A stretch of 64,000 nucleotides of DNA from contig NZ_VNHY01000001.1 of the NCBI RefSeq assembly GCF_008124865.1, positions 682,001 to 746,000 on the forward strand, given 5' to 3'. Under the pieces are notes generated by a model. That model saw only the letters and a program-made list of their open reading frames with translations. It was not told the origin of the DNA and did no database searches. This DNA comes from Fodinibius salinus. GTDB taxonomy: Bacteria > Bacteroidota > Rhodothermia > Balneolales > Balneolaceae. Shown here in pieces: positions 51,317 through 61,660 of this stretch; position 1 is the first letter of the stretch, and every line of letters starts with the position of its first letter. The translations under genes were made by a program, and so were the position numbers.

Positions 51317-53173
51317 TTAACGAAATTTCGCTTCAATATCTTCAAGAGGGATATACTCTAACGTGGGTTTGTCCAGTGGATCTTTATAAGGCTCATCACA
51401 GGCAAAAAGCTGATCAAGCAAATTTTCCATCTCCATATCCGTAAGCTTTTTCCCTTTGGGTATTGCCGTTTTAGCTGCAAAAGCAATAGCTAACTTTTTA
51501 CGCTCATCGAGTTCTACCTTGCCTTCCAATTCGTGATACTGCTGCAGCATAGCTTTTAATACCGACTGTTCATTACCAATATCGATATCTGCCGGTACTC
51601 CACTAACCATCGCAGTATTTCCACTCATTAACTGCACATTAAATCCCATACGCTGAATGATGGGATGAAGTTCTTTAAGCAGTGAAAATCTGGAAGCAGA
51701 AAAATCAACAGTTTGTGCAAACAACAGCTGTTGCGTACTTGGGATGGCGGCCTCGGTAGCGCTGAGAGCCTTTTCATAGATAATACGCTTGTGGGCCGCA
51801 TGCTGATCGATCATACACAATCCCGACCGTGTCTGTGTCAAAATATAGCGATCGTGCAGTTGCCAAAAACCTCGGTTTTGAATTTGCTGTGGACGACCCT
51901 CAGTTTCCTGATCAGATTTTGAAGATTCTTTTTGGGATTGGCCGCCAACGTTACTGTAAAGTTGCTGAGAAAAATCACTCTGATCACGGTTCGATGAATC
52001 CCCGGATCGATCATAATTAATACGGGACGGAAACTTTACCGGTTTATCTTTGTTGGACTGTCTGTTCTTGTGTCCTCCAAAATTAAAGTTTGATGAAAAC
52101 CCACGCGATGCCGGTGATGCGCTATCCTGCTCTTCTTGATCCGACACATCAGGTACCATAAACTCCTCGTTGAGCCTTCTCTTCACCACTGATTTAGTCA
52201 GCTTAATAATACTTTGCTCATCCTCGAATTTTACCTCTTCTTTAGCGGGGTGAACATTCACATCAACCTGCTTGGGATCTACTTCTAAAAAGATGGCATA
52301 AAAAGGATAGTCCTTGTCGCCCGTCCATGTATCATAGATATCCAAAATAATGTAGGTCAAATAACGGTGCTGAATAGGACGACCATTCACAAACAAAAAC
52401 TGCTCTCCGCGGCTGCGTTTTGTCAGCTTGGGATCAGCCAAAATACCATGCACTGTCAGGTAGCTGGTTTCTTCCCTAAAACTGATAAGACTGGCTTTGT
52501 AGCTCTTGCCAAACATAGCCGTAATACGATCTTTCATAGACTGCTCTTTGGGCAGGTCGTAGATAATATCACCATCAGCTTCAAGTTTAAATCCCAAATC
52601 AGGATTTGCCAATGCTGCTTGCTGCACCGTCTTTAGGATATGCCGAAATTCCGTAGCATCCGTTTTTAGAAACTGGCGTCGTGCCCTGACGTTGTAAAAC
52701 AAATTTCGTACCGCTACCGAAGTCCCGTCTTCAACAGCTGCCGGCTCAAAGGATTTTTCTTCGCCGCCCCAAATCTCATACTTGTATCCCATATCGGCAT
52801 CGGGACGTTTGGTCTTAAGTGTAACTTGTGAGACGGATGCAATAGATGCCATTGCTTCACCCCGAAAGCCCAGCGTTCGCACGCGAAAAAGATCATCCAT
52901 ATCCTTAATCTTCGAAGTTGCATGTTGTTCAAAGCAAAGCGTGATATCCTCCTTGCCCATTCCGCAACCATTATCAACTACTTGTATAAGCGTTCGTCCT
53001 GCATTTTGGATGATAATCTTCAGCTCATCTGCACCAGCATCAATAGCGTTATCTAACAATTCTTTAACCACCGAACTGGGACGCTGAATGACCTCACCGG
53101 CAGCAATTTTATTTGAAATTTCCGGGGGAAGCGGCTGAATGATAGAATCTGATGAATCTGTTTCCTGGGTCAA
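51317..53173 (-). CDS. mutL: DNA mismatch repair protein MutL
   Basis: 618 residues. The GHKL ATPase part is typical: ISNKIAAGEVIQRPSSVVKELLDNAIDAGA, VDNGCGM, FRGEAMASIASVS. A transducer domain follows (LFVNGRPIQHR, DVNVHPAKEEVKFEDE), then a Ser/Gln/Asp-rich linker of about 90 residues and the C-terminal dimerisation domain. The usual endonuclease motif DQHA-x2-E-x4-E reads DQHAAHKRIIYE, and the distal metal motif (CPHGRP in many) reads DPLDKP. Nicking activity may therefore be reduced or achieved differently. It is downstream of a small membrane-protein gene. Confidence 0.95.
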   Translation of the reverse strand: MTQETDSSDSIIQPLPPEISNKIAAGEVIQRPSSVVKELLDNAIDAGADELKIIIQNAGRTLIQVVDNGCGMGKEDITLCFEQHATSKIKDMDDLFRVRTLGFRGEAMASIASVSQVTLKTKRPDADMGYKYEIWGGEEKSFEPAAVEDGTSVAVRNLFYNVRARRQFLKTDATEFRHILKTVQQAALANPDLGFKLEADGDIIYDLPKEQSMKDRITAMFGKSYKASLISFREETSYLTVHGILADPKLTKRSRGEQFLFVNGRPIQHRYLTYIILDIYDTWTGDKDYPFYAIFLEVDPKQVDVNVHPAKEEVKFEDEQSIIKLTKSVVKRRLNEEFMVPDVSDQEEQDSASPASRGFSSNFNFGGHKNRQSNKDKPVKFPSRINYDRSGDSSNRDQSDFSQQLYSNVGGQSQKESSKSDQETEGRPQQIQNRGFWQLHDRYILTQTRSGLCMIDQHAAHKRIIYEKALSATEAAIPSTQQLLFAQTVDFSASRFSLLKELHPIIQRMGFNVQLMSGNTAMVSGVPADIDIGNEQSVLKAMLQQYHELEGKVELDERKKLAIAFAAKTAIPKGKKLTDMEMENLLDQLFACDEPYKDPLDKPTLEYIPLEDIEAKFR

Positions 53174-53263
53174 GTTAAGAAGTGTAGGTTTTTACAAGAT
53201 TGGAGTTAGTACAAATACCTGTGCCACATATTCTGTAAATCAGAAAATAGGCCGTCGAAAGTG

Positions 53264-53464
53264 CTATAATATATACATGATATACACAACAAGCGCCAGC
53301 CCCAAAGCATACAACATCACCGAACGCCCCTGATGATACCTCTTATGGTTTCGCTTGATGCTAATACGCTGTTTTCGCCGCTCCTCTTCCTTGGGATCAT
53401 AATGCTGAAACTGATAATTAAATTTCCGCGGTTCTGGGCGATGCCCAAACATTGGCTTGATCAT
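53264..53464 (-). CDS. Small conserved basic membrane protein
   Basis: 66 residues. A basic, aromatic N-terminal part (KFNYQFQHYDPKEEERRKQR, then KRNHKRYHQGRS) leads into one C-terminal membrane helix (VMLYALGLALVVYIMYIL). Similar small proteins with this layout sit next to mutL or related genes in Bacteroidota-like genomes (recollection, not checked). The function is unknown. It reads towards mutL with a 90-base gap and might be cotranscribed. Confidence 0.65.
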   Translation of the reverse strand: MIKPMFGHRPEPRKFNYQFQHYDPKEEERRKQRISIKRNHKRYHQGRSVMLYALGLALVVYIMYIL

Positions 53465-53673
53465 AACAGCTTCCGTTTTAGGAGTCGAAGTTTATCTCAA
53501 AAGAAATATAATCAGAAAATCATTCAAATTTTAGCTGCTTATTAAATTTCTTTTCTCTCATCGATCCAAAGAAAATCATGTGGATTCAACCCGCTCAATT
53601 CCAAGCATGCACCTCCTTCATTTTTTTACTATACTTTAAGACAAATTAAATTCAAATATATTGCTGAAACTCC

Positions 53674-54921
53674 ATGAGTTACGATAAAATTACGCCTCCC
53701 GAAAACGGGACCAAAATTACAGTAAATGCTGACGGCTCTTTGAATGTCAGTGATAATCCCATTATCCCTTTCATCCAAGGTGATGGTATTGGTATTGATA
53801 TCACGCCCACAATGCGCAATGTGCTGGACAGTGCTATTGAAAAAGCCTACGACGGTAAAAAGAAAATTGAATGGTTCGAAATTTATGCCGGAGAAAAAGC
53901 CGTTGATTTTTATGGCGAAGGCCAATGGCTGCCCGAGGATACACTAAATGCTATTGAGGATTATAAAGTAGCAATTAAAGGTCCATTAACAACTCCTGTA
54001 GGTGGCGGCATTCGCTCATTGAATGTAGCTATCCGACAGCAAAAAGATCTGTTTGCCTGTGTCCGTCCCGTTAAATATTACAACGGAACACCCAGTCCGG
54101 TAAAACATCCGGAAAAAACGGATATGGTAATCTTCCGCGAAAATACTGAAGATATTTATGCCGGTATTGAATATCAGACAGGTACCCCGGAAAATGATAA
54201 GCTTAAAAACTTTTTGATTGATGATATGGGTGTTGATCAGATACGATTCCCTGACACCACCTCCCTGGGTATAAAACCTATTTCTGAAGAAGGCACTAAG
54301 CGCCTGGTTCGATCAGCCATTAATTATGCTATCGAAGAAGGACGCGACAGTGTCACGCTGGTCCATAAAGGAAACATCATGAAATTTACTGAAGGCAGCT
54401 TTAAGGACTGGGGTTATGAAGTAGCTCGCGAAGAGTTTGATGCCGAAGTAATTGGCGAAGGCCCTTGGTGCAAACTGCCAAATGGTATAGTAGTCAAAGA
54501 TGCTATCGCAGATGCCTTCTTGCAGCAGATCTTAACGCGTCCTGATGAATATGACGTAATTGCTACGATGAATCTCAACGGCGATTATGTTTCTGATGCG
54601 CTGGCTGCTTGCGTAGGTGGTATAGGTATTGCCCCGGGAGCAAACATCAACTATAATACCGGTCTCGCTGTTTTTGAAGCAACGCACGGTACCGCTCCAA
54701 AATATACCGGTCAGGATAAGGTTAACCCTGGATCATTAATTCTTTCGGCCGTAATTATGCTCAACTATATGGGCTGGACTGAAGCTGCCGACCTTATTGA
54801 AAAAGGTATTGAAGCTTCGATCACTAAAAAACGAGTGACCTACGATTTTGAGCGGCTGATGGATGATGCAACACTTCTGAAGTGCTCAGAATTTGGCGAA
54901 GAAATTATAAAGAATATGTAA
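53674..54921 (+). CDS. icd: Isocitrate dehydrogenase, NADP-dependent
   Basis: 415 residues of the E. coli Icd type, acting in the citric acid cycle. The substrate-binding [23 protein letters not shown] is intact and includes the regulatory Ser position. [20 protein letters not shown] has the Lys-Tyr pair that favours [12 protein letters not shown] and VYF-type signatures agree. It is followed by a strong terminator and sits alone between divergent and convergent genes. Confidence 0.97.
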   Translation: MSYDKITPPENGTKITVNADGSLNVSDNPIIPFIQGDGIGIDITPTMRNVLDSAIEKAYDGKKKIEWFEIYAGEKAVDFYGEGQWLPEDTLNAIEDYKVAIKGPLTTPVGGGIRSLNVAIRQQKDLFACVRPVKYYNGTPSPVKHPEKTDMVIFRENTEDIYAGIEYQTGTPENDKLKNFLIDDMGVDQIRFPDTTSLGIKPISEEGTKRLVRSAINYAIEEGRDSVTLVHKGNIMKFTEGSFKDWGYEVAREEFDAEVIGEGPWCKLPNGIVVKDAIADAFLQQILTRPDEYDVIATMNLNGDYVSDALAACVGGIGIAPGANINYNTGLAVFEATHGTAPKYTGQDKVNPGSLILSAVIMLNYMGWTEAADLIEKGIEASITKKRVTYDFERLMDDATLLKCSEFGEEIIKNM

Positions 54922-54951
54922 CTTCGCTTTTATATTTCTTTTAATTGACAG

Positions 54952-54986
54952 ACCCGCAAAGTGTTATAAACTTTGCGGGTTTTGTT
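54952..54986 (+). terminator. Terminator after icd
   Basis: ACCCGCAAAG (54952-54961) and CTTTGCGGGT (54971-54980) form a perfect 10-bp stem with a 9-base loop, followed by TTTGTTTT. It is 31 bases past the icd stop. Confidence 0.9.
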
Positions 54987-55078
54987 TTGCTTAAAACCAC
55001 TGCCCCCCTTCTGGCAACAGACTCTAATAAATATAGATCACCTATTCGGAAGGTAAAACACTACAGTAAAGAAATATT

Positions 55079-55636
55079 CTAAAAATTTTGAAAAGCTTTG
55101 GAAGTCTTCATAGCCTTCCATGCTTTATCGTAACCCGACAATCGCTTATCAATCCTCTCTATTAACTCCTCCTTCGACACAGATACTTGTACAAATCCGC
55201 GATAGCTCTCTTGCCCCTCAACAGAAATAACTTCTTCTTTTTGTTTTTCTAAAAGATATGGAACCGCTTTATCTGCTTTACGCAACGCAATCAAAAAATG
55301 GGAAGAATCCAGTCCCGATTCTGATCCCTGCTCAACCAAGGCCTCAGAACGAATATCTTCCAGTCTATCAGATACTGAAGATTGTAATTCCGATCCTGCT
55401 CTATCCATAGCCTTATCTATAACAGAAGCTGAATCACCGCTAATAGCCGCGCCGTAGACTAAGAAATTGTTTTCAGTACTTTCAACTAACTTATTACTGT
55501 TATACCACGAGGGATAGCTGGATGCCTTTATTTTTTCTGCATTTTCTCCCTTCGATGCCATATTTGCCGTCGAAGAACATGACACAATGAAAATTGATAA
55601 AACAAAACTCAAAAACGTAATTAGCGTGCGGCGCAT
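55079..55636 (-). CDS. LPP20-like lipoprotein
   Basis: 185 residues. A lipoprotein signal (MRRTLITFLSFVLSIFIVSC) ends in an IVSC lipobox at about residues 17-20. The mature part starts SYPSWYNS and has a helix-sheet-helix layout, ending in a helix with DKRLSGYDKAWKAMKTSKAF. This follows the LPP20 lipoprotein family (named from Helicobacter), whose members attach to the outer membrane and have no known enzyme activity. It starts 10 bases after the HtrA-like protease stop. Confidence 0.8.
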   Translation of the reverse strand: MRRTLITFLSFVLSIFIVSCSSTANMASKGENAEKIKASSYPSWYNSNKLVESTENNFLVYGAAISGDSASVIDKAMDRAGSELQSSVSDRLEDIRSEALVEQGSESGLDSSHFLIALRKADKAVPYLLEKQKEEVISVEGQESYRGFVQVSVSKEELIERIDKRLSGYDKAWKAMKTSKAFQNF

Positions 55637-55646
55637 ATAAAAATAT

Positions 55647-57173
55647 TTAAGGTTGAAAAGTAACTGTTTTTTGACGGCCGTTTCTTGTTTCTACCGTAAA
55701 CGATACCAATTCATTCTTTTGTGTTATTTCTCCCAAAATATCCTGTAAAGATTCCAAATCTTCAACTTTTTGATTCTGAACCTTCAGGATTCGAAACCCC
55801 TCTCGTAAACCTGTATCTGCAATGGGCGATCCTGAGCGAATATCACTTATAATTAAATTGAATATGGAACTTCCGGGAGCACTGCGAACAGCCATCACGC
55901 GAAATCCCATTTCAAAAGTAGCAAACTGTACGGCCTGTTTTTGTTCCGCACCATTCCCTTGTTCGGGTTCCTCTTGCCGGCTGTAACTGGCAAGCTCTTC
56001 TGTGGATTCAAGCATCCCCAATTCTACATTTTGAGTAAATACCTTTCCATCACGATATATCTGTAACTCCACAATATCTCCCGGATGTTTGACGGCTACT
56101 TTTTGCTGCAGCTGATTCGATTCGCTTACCTTTTCCCCGTCAATACTAAGAACTACATCATCAGCCTGTAATTGTGCTTTTTCAGCAGCTCCATTAGGAG
56201 AAACCCCCGTAATTTGAACCCCCCTAATTTCATCCATTTGCAACTCTTTTGCCGTAGCAGCATTTACGCTGCGTATGGTAACGCCAAGCAATGCACGCCG
56301 TACCTTTCCGTATTCTATTAAATCTTCGGCGACTTTAGCTGCTAAATTCGATGGTACAGCAAATCCATACCCTTGGTAATTTCCACTTTGGGATGCGATA
56401 GCCGTATTTACGCCAATTAATTCACCACCGGTATTGACCAATGCCCCACCACTGTTCCCTTTGTTAATAGCGGCATCAGTTTGGATAAAACTTTCTACGC
56501 GCATACGGTCATTGATAATCTGTACATCTCTGCTGAGTGCACTTACAATTCCTGCCGTTACGGTAGAGCGTAAGCGAAACGGGTTGCCGATTGCCAGCAC
56601 CCATTCTCCCACATCTACCTTATCAGAATTACCGATTGTAACAACAGGGAGATTTTTTGCGCCTATTTTTAGCACAGCTAAATCAGTGGTAGGGTCCTGC
56701 CCTACAATACGTCCCTTGAAGGTACGCTTGTCATTCAGAGTAACCTCAATTTGATCATCAACAGCACCGTCAATAACGTGATTGTTTGTTAAAATATAAC
56801 CATCGCTGCTGATAATTACTCCAGACCCAACGGTTTGAGCACGCTTTGGAATCATATCTCCCCAAAAACCGTCCTCATCGTTATGAATTTCATCATCGGG
56901 CATCCGCCGGCCAGAAAACGGCACAGAAGCTTCGATATAAACTACTGTGGGCTTCACCCGCTCAGAAATTTGTTTAAACAAAAACCGGTCATCTATTTTC
57001 GCCAGCTGCTCATCCGAAAAAATGGGTCGATCGCTGTGTTTTACCTCAGTTACATCTACCTCGGCCTGATCATTAACACTATTTTGCTGCTGATAATAGG
57101 CCATCAGGGTGCCAATAATAATCCCGATAAGAACTAACAGTATGCCGGTTAAATACCGATCTCGTTTCTTCAT
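55647..57173 (-). CDS. Do/HtrA-family periplasmic serine protease
   Basis: 508 residues, membrane-anchored by an N-terminal helix (YLTGILLVLIGIIIGTLM). The trypsin-like domain has the catalytic triad in ILTNNHVIDGA (His), TTDLAVLKI (Asp) and NKGNSGGALVN (Ser). Two PDZ domains follow (VRRALLGVTIRSV and the last quarter, GFRILKVQNQKVED). It degrades or refolds misfolded envelope proteins. Downstream is an LPP20-like lipoprotein gene, and upstream, two bases away, recO. Confidence 0.94.
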   Translation of the reverse strand: MKKRDRYLTGILLVLIGIIIGTLMAYYQQQNSVNDQAEVDVTEVKHSDRPIFSDEQLAKIDDRFLFKQISERVKPTVVYIEASVPFSGRRMPDDEIHNDEDGFWGDMIPKRAQTVGSGVIISSDGYILTNNHVIDGAVDDQIEVTLNDKRTFKGRIVGQDPTTDLAVLKIGAKNLPVVTIGNSDKVDVGEWVLAIGNPFRLRSTVTAGIVSALSRDVQIINDRMRVESFIQTDAAINKGNSGGALVNTGGELIGVNTAIASQSGNYQGYGFAVPSNLAAKVAEDLIEYGKVRRALLGVTIRSVNAATAKELQMDEIRGVQITGVSPNGAAEKAQLQADDVVLSIDGEKVSESNQLQQKVAVKHPGDIVELQIYRDGKVFTQNVELGMLESTEELASYSRQEEPEQGNGAEQKQAVQFATFEMGFRVMAVRSAPGSSIFNLIISDIRSGSPIADTGLREGFRILKVQNQKVEDLESLQDILGEITQKNELVSFTVETRNGRQKTVTFQP

Positions 57174-57175
57174 AA

Positions 57176-57913
57176 TTACTCCTGCAATATTTGTTCAAAG
57201 ACCGCGTCAGATTTTCGATTCTTTAATCCCTCAACATGGTACTTCAAATACCGGTCCAAATGATCAATCAAGTTTTTTAGTTCCCCCAGTTCAAAATGTA
57301 AATCAAATAATACTGAACTTTTAGCATGTAATGCTATATTAATATAACGATATTGAGTATCGGTAAGTTTATATGAATATGAAGATATATTAGAATCCGT
57401 AACCAATCCCGATTCTATATTCAAATAATGCGGTCCTTTTGCTGATTGTTGTGCATTTAACTGAAGTCCAATACCTGTAAGGGCAGCCAGTCGAATTTGT
57501 ATATAGGGGAACAATTGTGGCGGATGAATATCAGCCGTATTAAGCCACTGTAACATGTTTTTGGTAAAGTCAAAGAGCGGAACGTTCACCTCATTTTCGT
57601 GTAGAAGCTGACTGATTAGCTCAACGGCCGATGTCATTGTTGCCATCTTTTCAAAATCAATGCGGAGATTTTTATTCTTGAGAAGATAGCTGGCTTCCGA
57701 CAATATCTGTACCGACCGGGACGCCTTAAAGTAGTACACGACTTCCAGTATATTTCCCACCTCTATCAATCCCGAAAATTTACTTTTCGGTTTTTTGGCA
57801 CCATGAGCTATAAGCGCGATTTTGCCATGCTCTTTGGTGAACATGGTCACTATTTTGCTGGATTCCTGGTAATCAACCGATCGGAAAATTACAGCTTCGG
57901 TATGGGCAATCAT
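57176..57913 (-). CDS. recO: DNA repair protein RecO
   Basis: 245 residues. An N-terminal OB fold (HTEAVIFRSVDYQESSKIVTMFTKEHGKIALIAHGAKKPKSKF) is followed by a helical C-terminal part with a family-typical NLLQWLN-like region. RecO works with RecF/RecR to load RecA onto gapped DNA, complementing RecBCD encoded at 4.7-13.4 kb. It ends two bases before the HtrA-type protease gene, so the pair is likely cotranscribed. Confidence 0.92.
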   Translation of the reverse strand: MIAHTEAVIFRSVDYQESSKIVTMFTKEHGKIALIAHGAKKPKSKFSGLIEVGNILEVVYYFKASRSVQILSEASYLLKNKNLRIDFEKMATMTSAVELISQLLHENEVNVPLFDFTKNMLQWLNTADIHPPQLFPYIQIRLAALTGIGLQLNAQQSAKGPHYLNIESGLVTDSNISSYSYKLTDTQYRYINIALHAKSSVLFDLHFELGELKNLIDHLDRYLKYHVEGLKNRKSDAVFEQILQE

Positions 57914-57982
57914 TCTTAATCCATTATAAAGTTAACATCCGGATAAAGAAGTATAGAAGCTTTAGAAGTCGAAAACCAACAA

Positions 57983-58624
57983 TTAATTCCCCGATCCGGT
58001 GAGCTGTAGATTATTCACGCGATTGGTGCCACCGGGTGGGTTCTTTACAGGCTTCAATTTTTGAGTAGCATTTTTGATGATAGCCTGAAAATTGGCATTA
58101 GAACCGGAGACCTGTTCTTGAAATCGTAGAATGTCATTGCGATCTACCCATGGCGAGACATCCGATTCTGCAGAAACTGTCTTATTTTGTGCCGATACAT
58201 CACTCGACTCTTCCATTGAAGCAGCTGCAAGATTGGAGGAGGTCTGAGAAACAGCAGTGTTCGCAGACGATACCTCAGAACGGCTTTGAACTTCGGTTTC
58301 GGCCCCCACATATAACCACATGCCACCAGCCGTAATCGTTAACGCCACCGTAGCGGCAACAGCGTATTTAAGTACAGGGTTATACTGGCTGGATCGCCGG
58401 TTTTTTTCTGCCTGCTCAGCAGCCTTTTCCATAATAGAATCGGTAACATCCGATGGCGGTTCAACTTGTGGCAGTTTGTCAAGCTTTTGAAGAGTCTGCC
58501 GCATACTTTCTACTTCAATGAGCAGATCTTCATCAGACATCATTGCCCGTTCCATCAGTAGTTCTTCCGAAGGATCCATTTCCTTCATCAGATACCGAAT
58601 ACAATCGTTGTCACTTTGCTGCAT
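57983..58624 (-). CDS. Anti-sigma-factor-like membrane protein
   Basis: 213 residues. The cytoplasmic N terminus (MQQSDNDCIRYLMKEMDPSEELLMERAM) resembles anti-sigma segments that bind ECF sigma factors, then one membrane helix (about 95-112, YAVAATVALTITAGGMWL) and a Ser/Gly-rich exported region. The start at 58624 (MQQSDND) is preferred over a more upstream Met (58657), because it gives a plausible overlap of 14 bases with the sigma-factor gene. It probably holds the sigma factor until an envelope signal arrives (inference). Confidence 0.8.
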   Translation of the reverse strand: MQQSDNDCIRYLMKEMDPSEELLMERAMMSDEDLLIEVESMRQTLQKLDKLPQVEPPSDVTDSIMEKAAEQAEKNRRSSQYNPVLKYAVAATVALTITAGGMWLYVGAETEVQSRSEVSSANTAVSQTSSNLAAASMEESSDVSAQNKTVSAESDVSPWVDRNDILRFQEQVSGSNANFQAIIKNATQKLKPVKNPPGGTNRVNNLQLTGSGN

Positions 58625-59255
58625 AATTTTGTTCTTCTTTCTCTTTTTCTTTTTCAAAAAGTTTTCGAAGATTTATTAACGCATATCGCATGCGTCCTAG
58701 TGCAGTATTAATTGAAACATCGGTTAATTCTGCAATTTCTTTGAACGGCATCTCATAATAGTGGCGCAGCATTACAACTTGCCGCTGTTCTTTTGAAAGC
58801 TCACCAATATGTTTCATGAGGCTACTTTTTGCTTCGTCTCTTTCAATCTGTTCCTGAGCATCTATATGATCTTCATCAGGTAGCCGATCAAAGTAATCAT
58901 CCTTTGAATCTTCGTCATAGCCTCCATTAACGTCCGCAAATCGTTTTTGTTTCCTTATATAATCAATTGTTGCATTATGAGCGATACGCATAACCCAGGC
59001 AATCCATTTACCCTGCTCATTATACGTATCGTCCATCTTGGTGATCACCTTTGTAAAAGTCTCCTGAAAAATATCGTCAGCCTTGCCGGCACCACCCACC
59101 ATACTGTAAATATATGAGTATATCTTGTTCTGATGACGGTTCATGAGCTCACTAAAAGCCTGTTCATCTCCATTCTGACGATAAAAACGAACCAGATCCT
59201 TATCTTCCAGTTGCTTGTACTTCTTGCTGATATGTTTTGACTGTTCGAACTTCAT
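58611..59255 (-). CDS. ECF-type sigma-70 RNA polymerase subunit
   Basis: 214 residues with regions 2 and 4 of RpoE-like sigma factors: region 2 has DDIFQETFTKVITKMDDTYNEQGKWIAWVMRIAHNATIDYIRK, and region 4 has LSKEQRQVVMLRHYYEMPFKEIAELTDVSINTALGRMRYALINLR. It directs RNA polymerase to envelope or stress promoters. It overlaps its likely anti-sigma gene by 14 bases. The adjacent HtrA protease and lipoprotein downstream are plausible members of the same regulon. Confidence 0.95.
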   Translation of the reverse strand: MKFEQSKHISKKYKQLEDKDLVRFYRQNGDEQAFSELMNRHQNKIYSYIYSMVGGAGKADDIFQETFTKVITKMDDTYNEQGKWIAWVMRIAHNATIDYIRKQKRFADVNGGYDEDSKDDYFDRLPDEDHIDAQEQIERDEAKSSLMKHIGELSKEQRQVVMLRHYYEMPFKEIAELTDVSINTALGRMRYALINLRKLFEKEKEKEEQNYAAK

Positions 59256-59621
59256 AATGACCTCGTTGCTGAATTAAGAAGTTTTAGCCGGGCAATACAA
59301 CTTATAACCTATTGATTGCATTGCAGTGACATCATCTTACTGTTCAGAACTATTGTTACGTATTAACTATTCCTTGCTTTACGTAGTAAACAGTTATTTA
59401 CGCCACTTTTCAACTAAATATTCTAAAACCGACTGCGCTTTTAGTTAATAACTATCTGTATTGTACAAGGCGCACGCTGACTTGTCTATCACATGATAAT
59501 GTTAGATAGTAAAAGTACAATTTCCATGCCATAGCTAAAGAATGTGACAAAATTAATGGTTTATGCCTTCAGAATTTCCTTTCTGCCGTCCCATCGTCAA
59601 ACTGATAAAGTAATAAAGAGG
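59256..59621. other. Intergenic gap between uvrC and the sigma-factor gene
   Basis: About 365 bases of AT-rich DNA with no gene, RNA or clear hairpin. The sigma-factor promoter must lie on its right side. Nothing else is recognisable. Confidence 0.5.
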
Positions 59622-61490
59622 TTATTCTTCTTCATCCTTATGGAAATAAGAAAACACCTTTTGACCAGTTTTATTTCCTATTTCATCTTGTAAATCATTT
59701 AACGACGTCTCCCTAACGCTACTTACCGATCCAAAAGTGCTTAACAACTGTTTTGCCGTTTTATCACCGATTCCAGAAATCTGCGTGAGTTCTGTTTGTA
59801 TCGTTCGTTTTGAGCGTTTTTTTCGATGGAATTCTACAGCGAAACGATGTGCTTCATCCCGAACCTGTTGTAATAACTTCAGTGCTGATGACTTTTTGGG
59901 AATCATAATCGGCTTTGGCTTACCTGGCACAAAAACTTCTTCCAGTCGTTTTGCCAGTCCTACGATTTCACACTCTCCATAAAATCCAATCTCCTTGAGT
60001 GCTTCAACGGCACTGCTGAGCTGACCTTTACCGCCATCTACAACAATTAAATCCGGAATTTGCTGTTCTTCATCCATCACTCGTTTGTAACGACGGCTAA
60101 GTACCTCTTTCATTGATGCAAAATCGTCCGGACCCTCTACGGTTTTAATATGGAACCGTTTATATTCGCTCTTGCGGGTTCGTGCATCCACAAAGCACAC
60201 CATTGAGGCTACAGGATCCGACCCTTGTAAGTTGGAATTATCAAAACACTCAATGCGTCTGGGCAACCGCTGCAGATTGAGCTGTTCTTTTAGTTCTTTT
60301 ACGGAATGGGGAATCCGCTGCTTGGCAGCTTTTTCTTTTTCAAGTTTCCGTTCTCCCAGCAATAGCTTAGCGTTGGAAAGCGCCATTCGAATCATCTTGG
60401 CTTTTTCGCCGCGCTGTGGACGGTGCACCCGCACTTTCTTGCCGCGTTCTTGCTGCAGGTACTCACGCAACGGCTCGTCGTTTTTAAGTTCATCACTTAC
60501 ATAAACCTCATCGGGTATGATTCCTCTCCCGAGTTCTCGGGATCCTGTATAATAATCTTCTACAAATGACTGCAGCATCCCTCCTTTATCGAGATGGTCA
60601 ATGTTTTTTAGAAAACGGTGAAATTTACTAATTAGCTTGCCTTCACGCACTTTAAACAAAACACCGCAGGCTTCCGAAATTTCCTCATCTACTTTTACGG
60701 CAAATAGATCCCGATCTACTTTTTTATCCGTTACCATCTTCATCTTGCGACTATATTTCTGAACGGCCTGTAGGCTATCCCGAATACGAGCAGCCTTTTC
60801 ATAAGCCAACGCATCCGAAGCAATCGACATTTCATCTTTTAAGTCACTGATCAAAGCATCAGTCCGGCCATTAAGCATGCGTTCTACCTTATGAATGGTC
60901 GCCTGATATTCTTCAAGATCCCAGTCACCAGAGCAGCTTTCCAAGTAATCATCAAAGCAAGAGTGCCACTTGGGCGCGCCTTTTGTACGGTTCACATTTT
61001 TACGCGATACCGCACAGGTACACAACCCAAAGGCTTTACGAATAGTCTCGAGCATCCGCTTCATGTGTTTAACACTATCGTACGGTCCAAAATACTTACT
61101 GCCGTCGTTGATGACCGTTCTAGTGGGATATACGCGCGGACGATTGTCATTGGTCACACAAATATATGGGTACGTTTTGTCATCCCGATACATCACGTTA
61201 TAGCGCGGCTGATGCTTTTTGATCAGATTATTTTCGAGGATAAGTGCTTCGGCCTCCGAATCAGTGACAATCACTTCCAGATCGTCAATTTTTTTGATCA
61301 TCACACGGATGCGTCCATCATGTGCACCAGAATCCTGAAAGTAGGAGCGTACCCTGTTGCGTAATCGCTTGGCTTTGCCGATATACAGCAGTCGATCTTT
61401 ACTGTCCTTAAACATATAAACCCCGGGTGAAAGCGGCAGATGGTCAACTTTTTCTTTGACATCAACTTGGGGACTATCCGAATTACTCAT
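59622..61490 (-). CDS. uvrC: Excinuclease ABC subunit UvrC
   Basis: 622 residues from the Met at 61490 (MSNSDSPQ). An upstream Met gives 15 extra residues with no family match. GIY-YIG nuclease at the N terminus (PGVYMFKDSKDRLLYIGKAKRLRNRVRSYF), UVR domain near 200, RNase H-like core with VVDGGKGQLSSAVEAL and the metal Asp residues, and a C-terminal helix-hairpin-helix (ISGIGDKTAKQLLSTFG). It makes both incisions in nucleotide excision repair, and Atl (44.2 kb) could feed it substrates. Confidence 0.97.
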   Translation of the reverse strand: MSNSDSPQVDVKEKVDHLPLSPGVYMFKDSKDRLLYIGKAKRLRNRVRSYFQDSGAHDGRIRVMIKKIDDLEVIVTDSEAEALILENNLIKKHQPRYNVMYRDDKTYPYICVTNDNRPRVYPTRTVINDGSKYFGPYDSVKHMKRMLETIRKAFGLCTCAVSRKNVNRTKGAPKWHSCFDDYLESCSGDWDLEEYQATIHKVERMLNGRTDALISDLKDEMSIASDALAYEKAARIRDSLQAVQKYSRKMKMVTDKKVDRDLFAVKVDEEISEACGVLFKVREGKLISKFHRFLKNIDHLDKGGMLQSFVEDYYTGSRELGRGIIPDEVYVSDELKNDEPLREYLQQERGKKVRVHRPQRGEKAKMIRMALSNAKLLLGERKLEKEKAAKQRIPHSVKELKEQLNLQRLPRRIECFDNSNLQGSDPVASMVCFVDARTRKSEYKRFHIKTVEGPDDFASMKEVLSRRYKRVMDEEQQIPDLIVVDGGKGQLSSAVEALKEIGFYGECEIVGLAKRLEEVFVPGKPKPIMIPKKSSALKLLQQVRDEAHRFAVEFHRKKRSKRTIQTELTQISGIGDKTAKQLLSTFGSVSSVRETSLNDLQDEIGNKTGQKVFSYFHKDEEE

Positions 61491-61660
61491 GGTAAATCTG
61501 GAAATGTTTCTGATCAATAATTCTAAACATTCCAAAGGTACTTATCCTTTGGCTGGAATGGAAACAATGTTGAAGCTAATTAAGTTGCAACATGATGATA
61601 TCCTGTCCTCATAGTGCAAATGAATCGCACGTTGATAAGTACTAAAGAATTATTACATTA

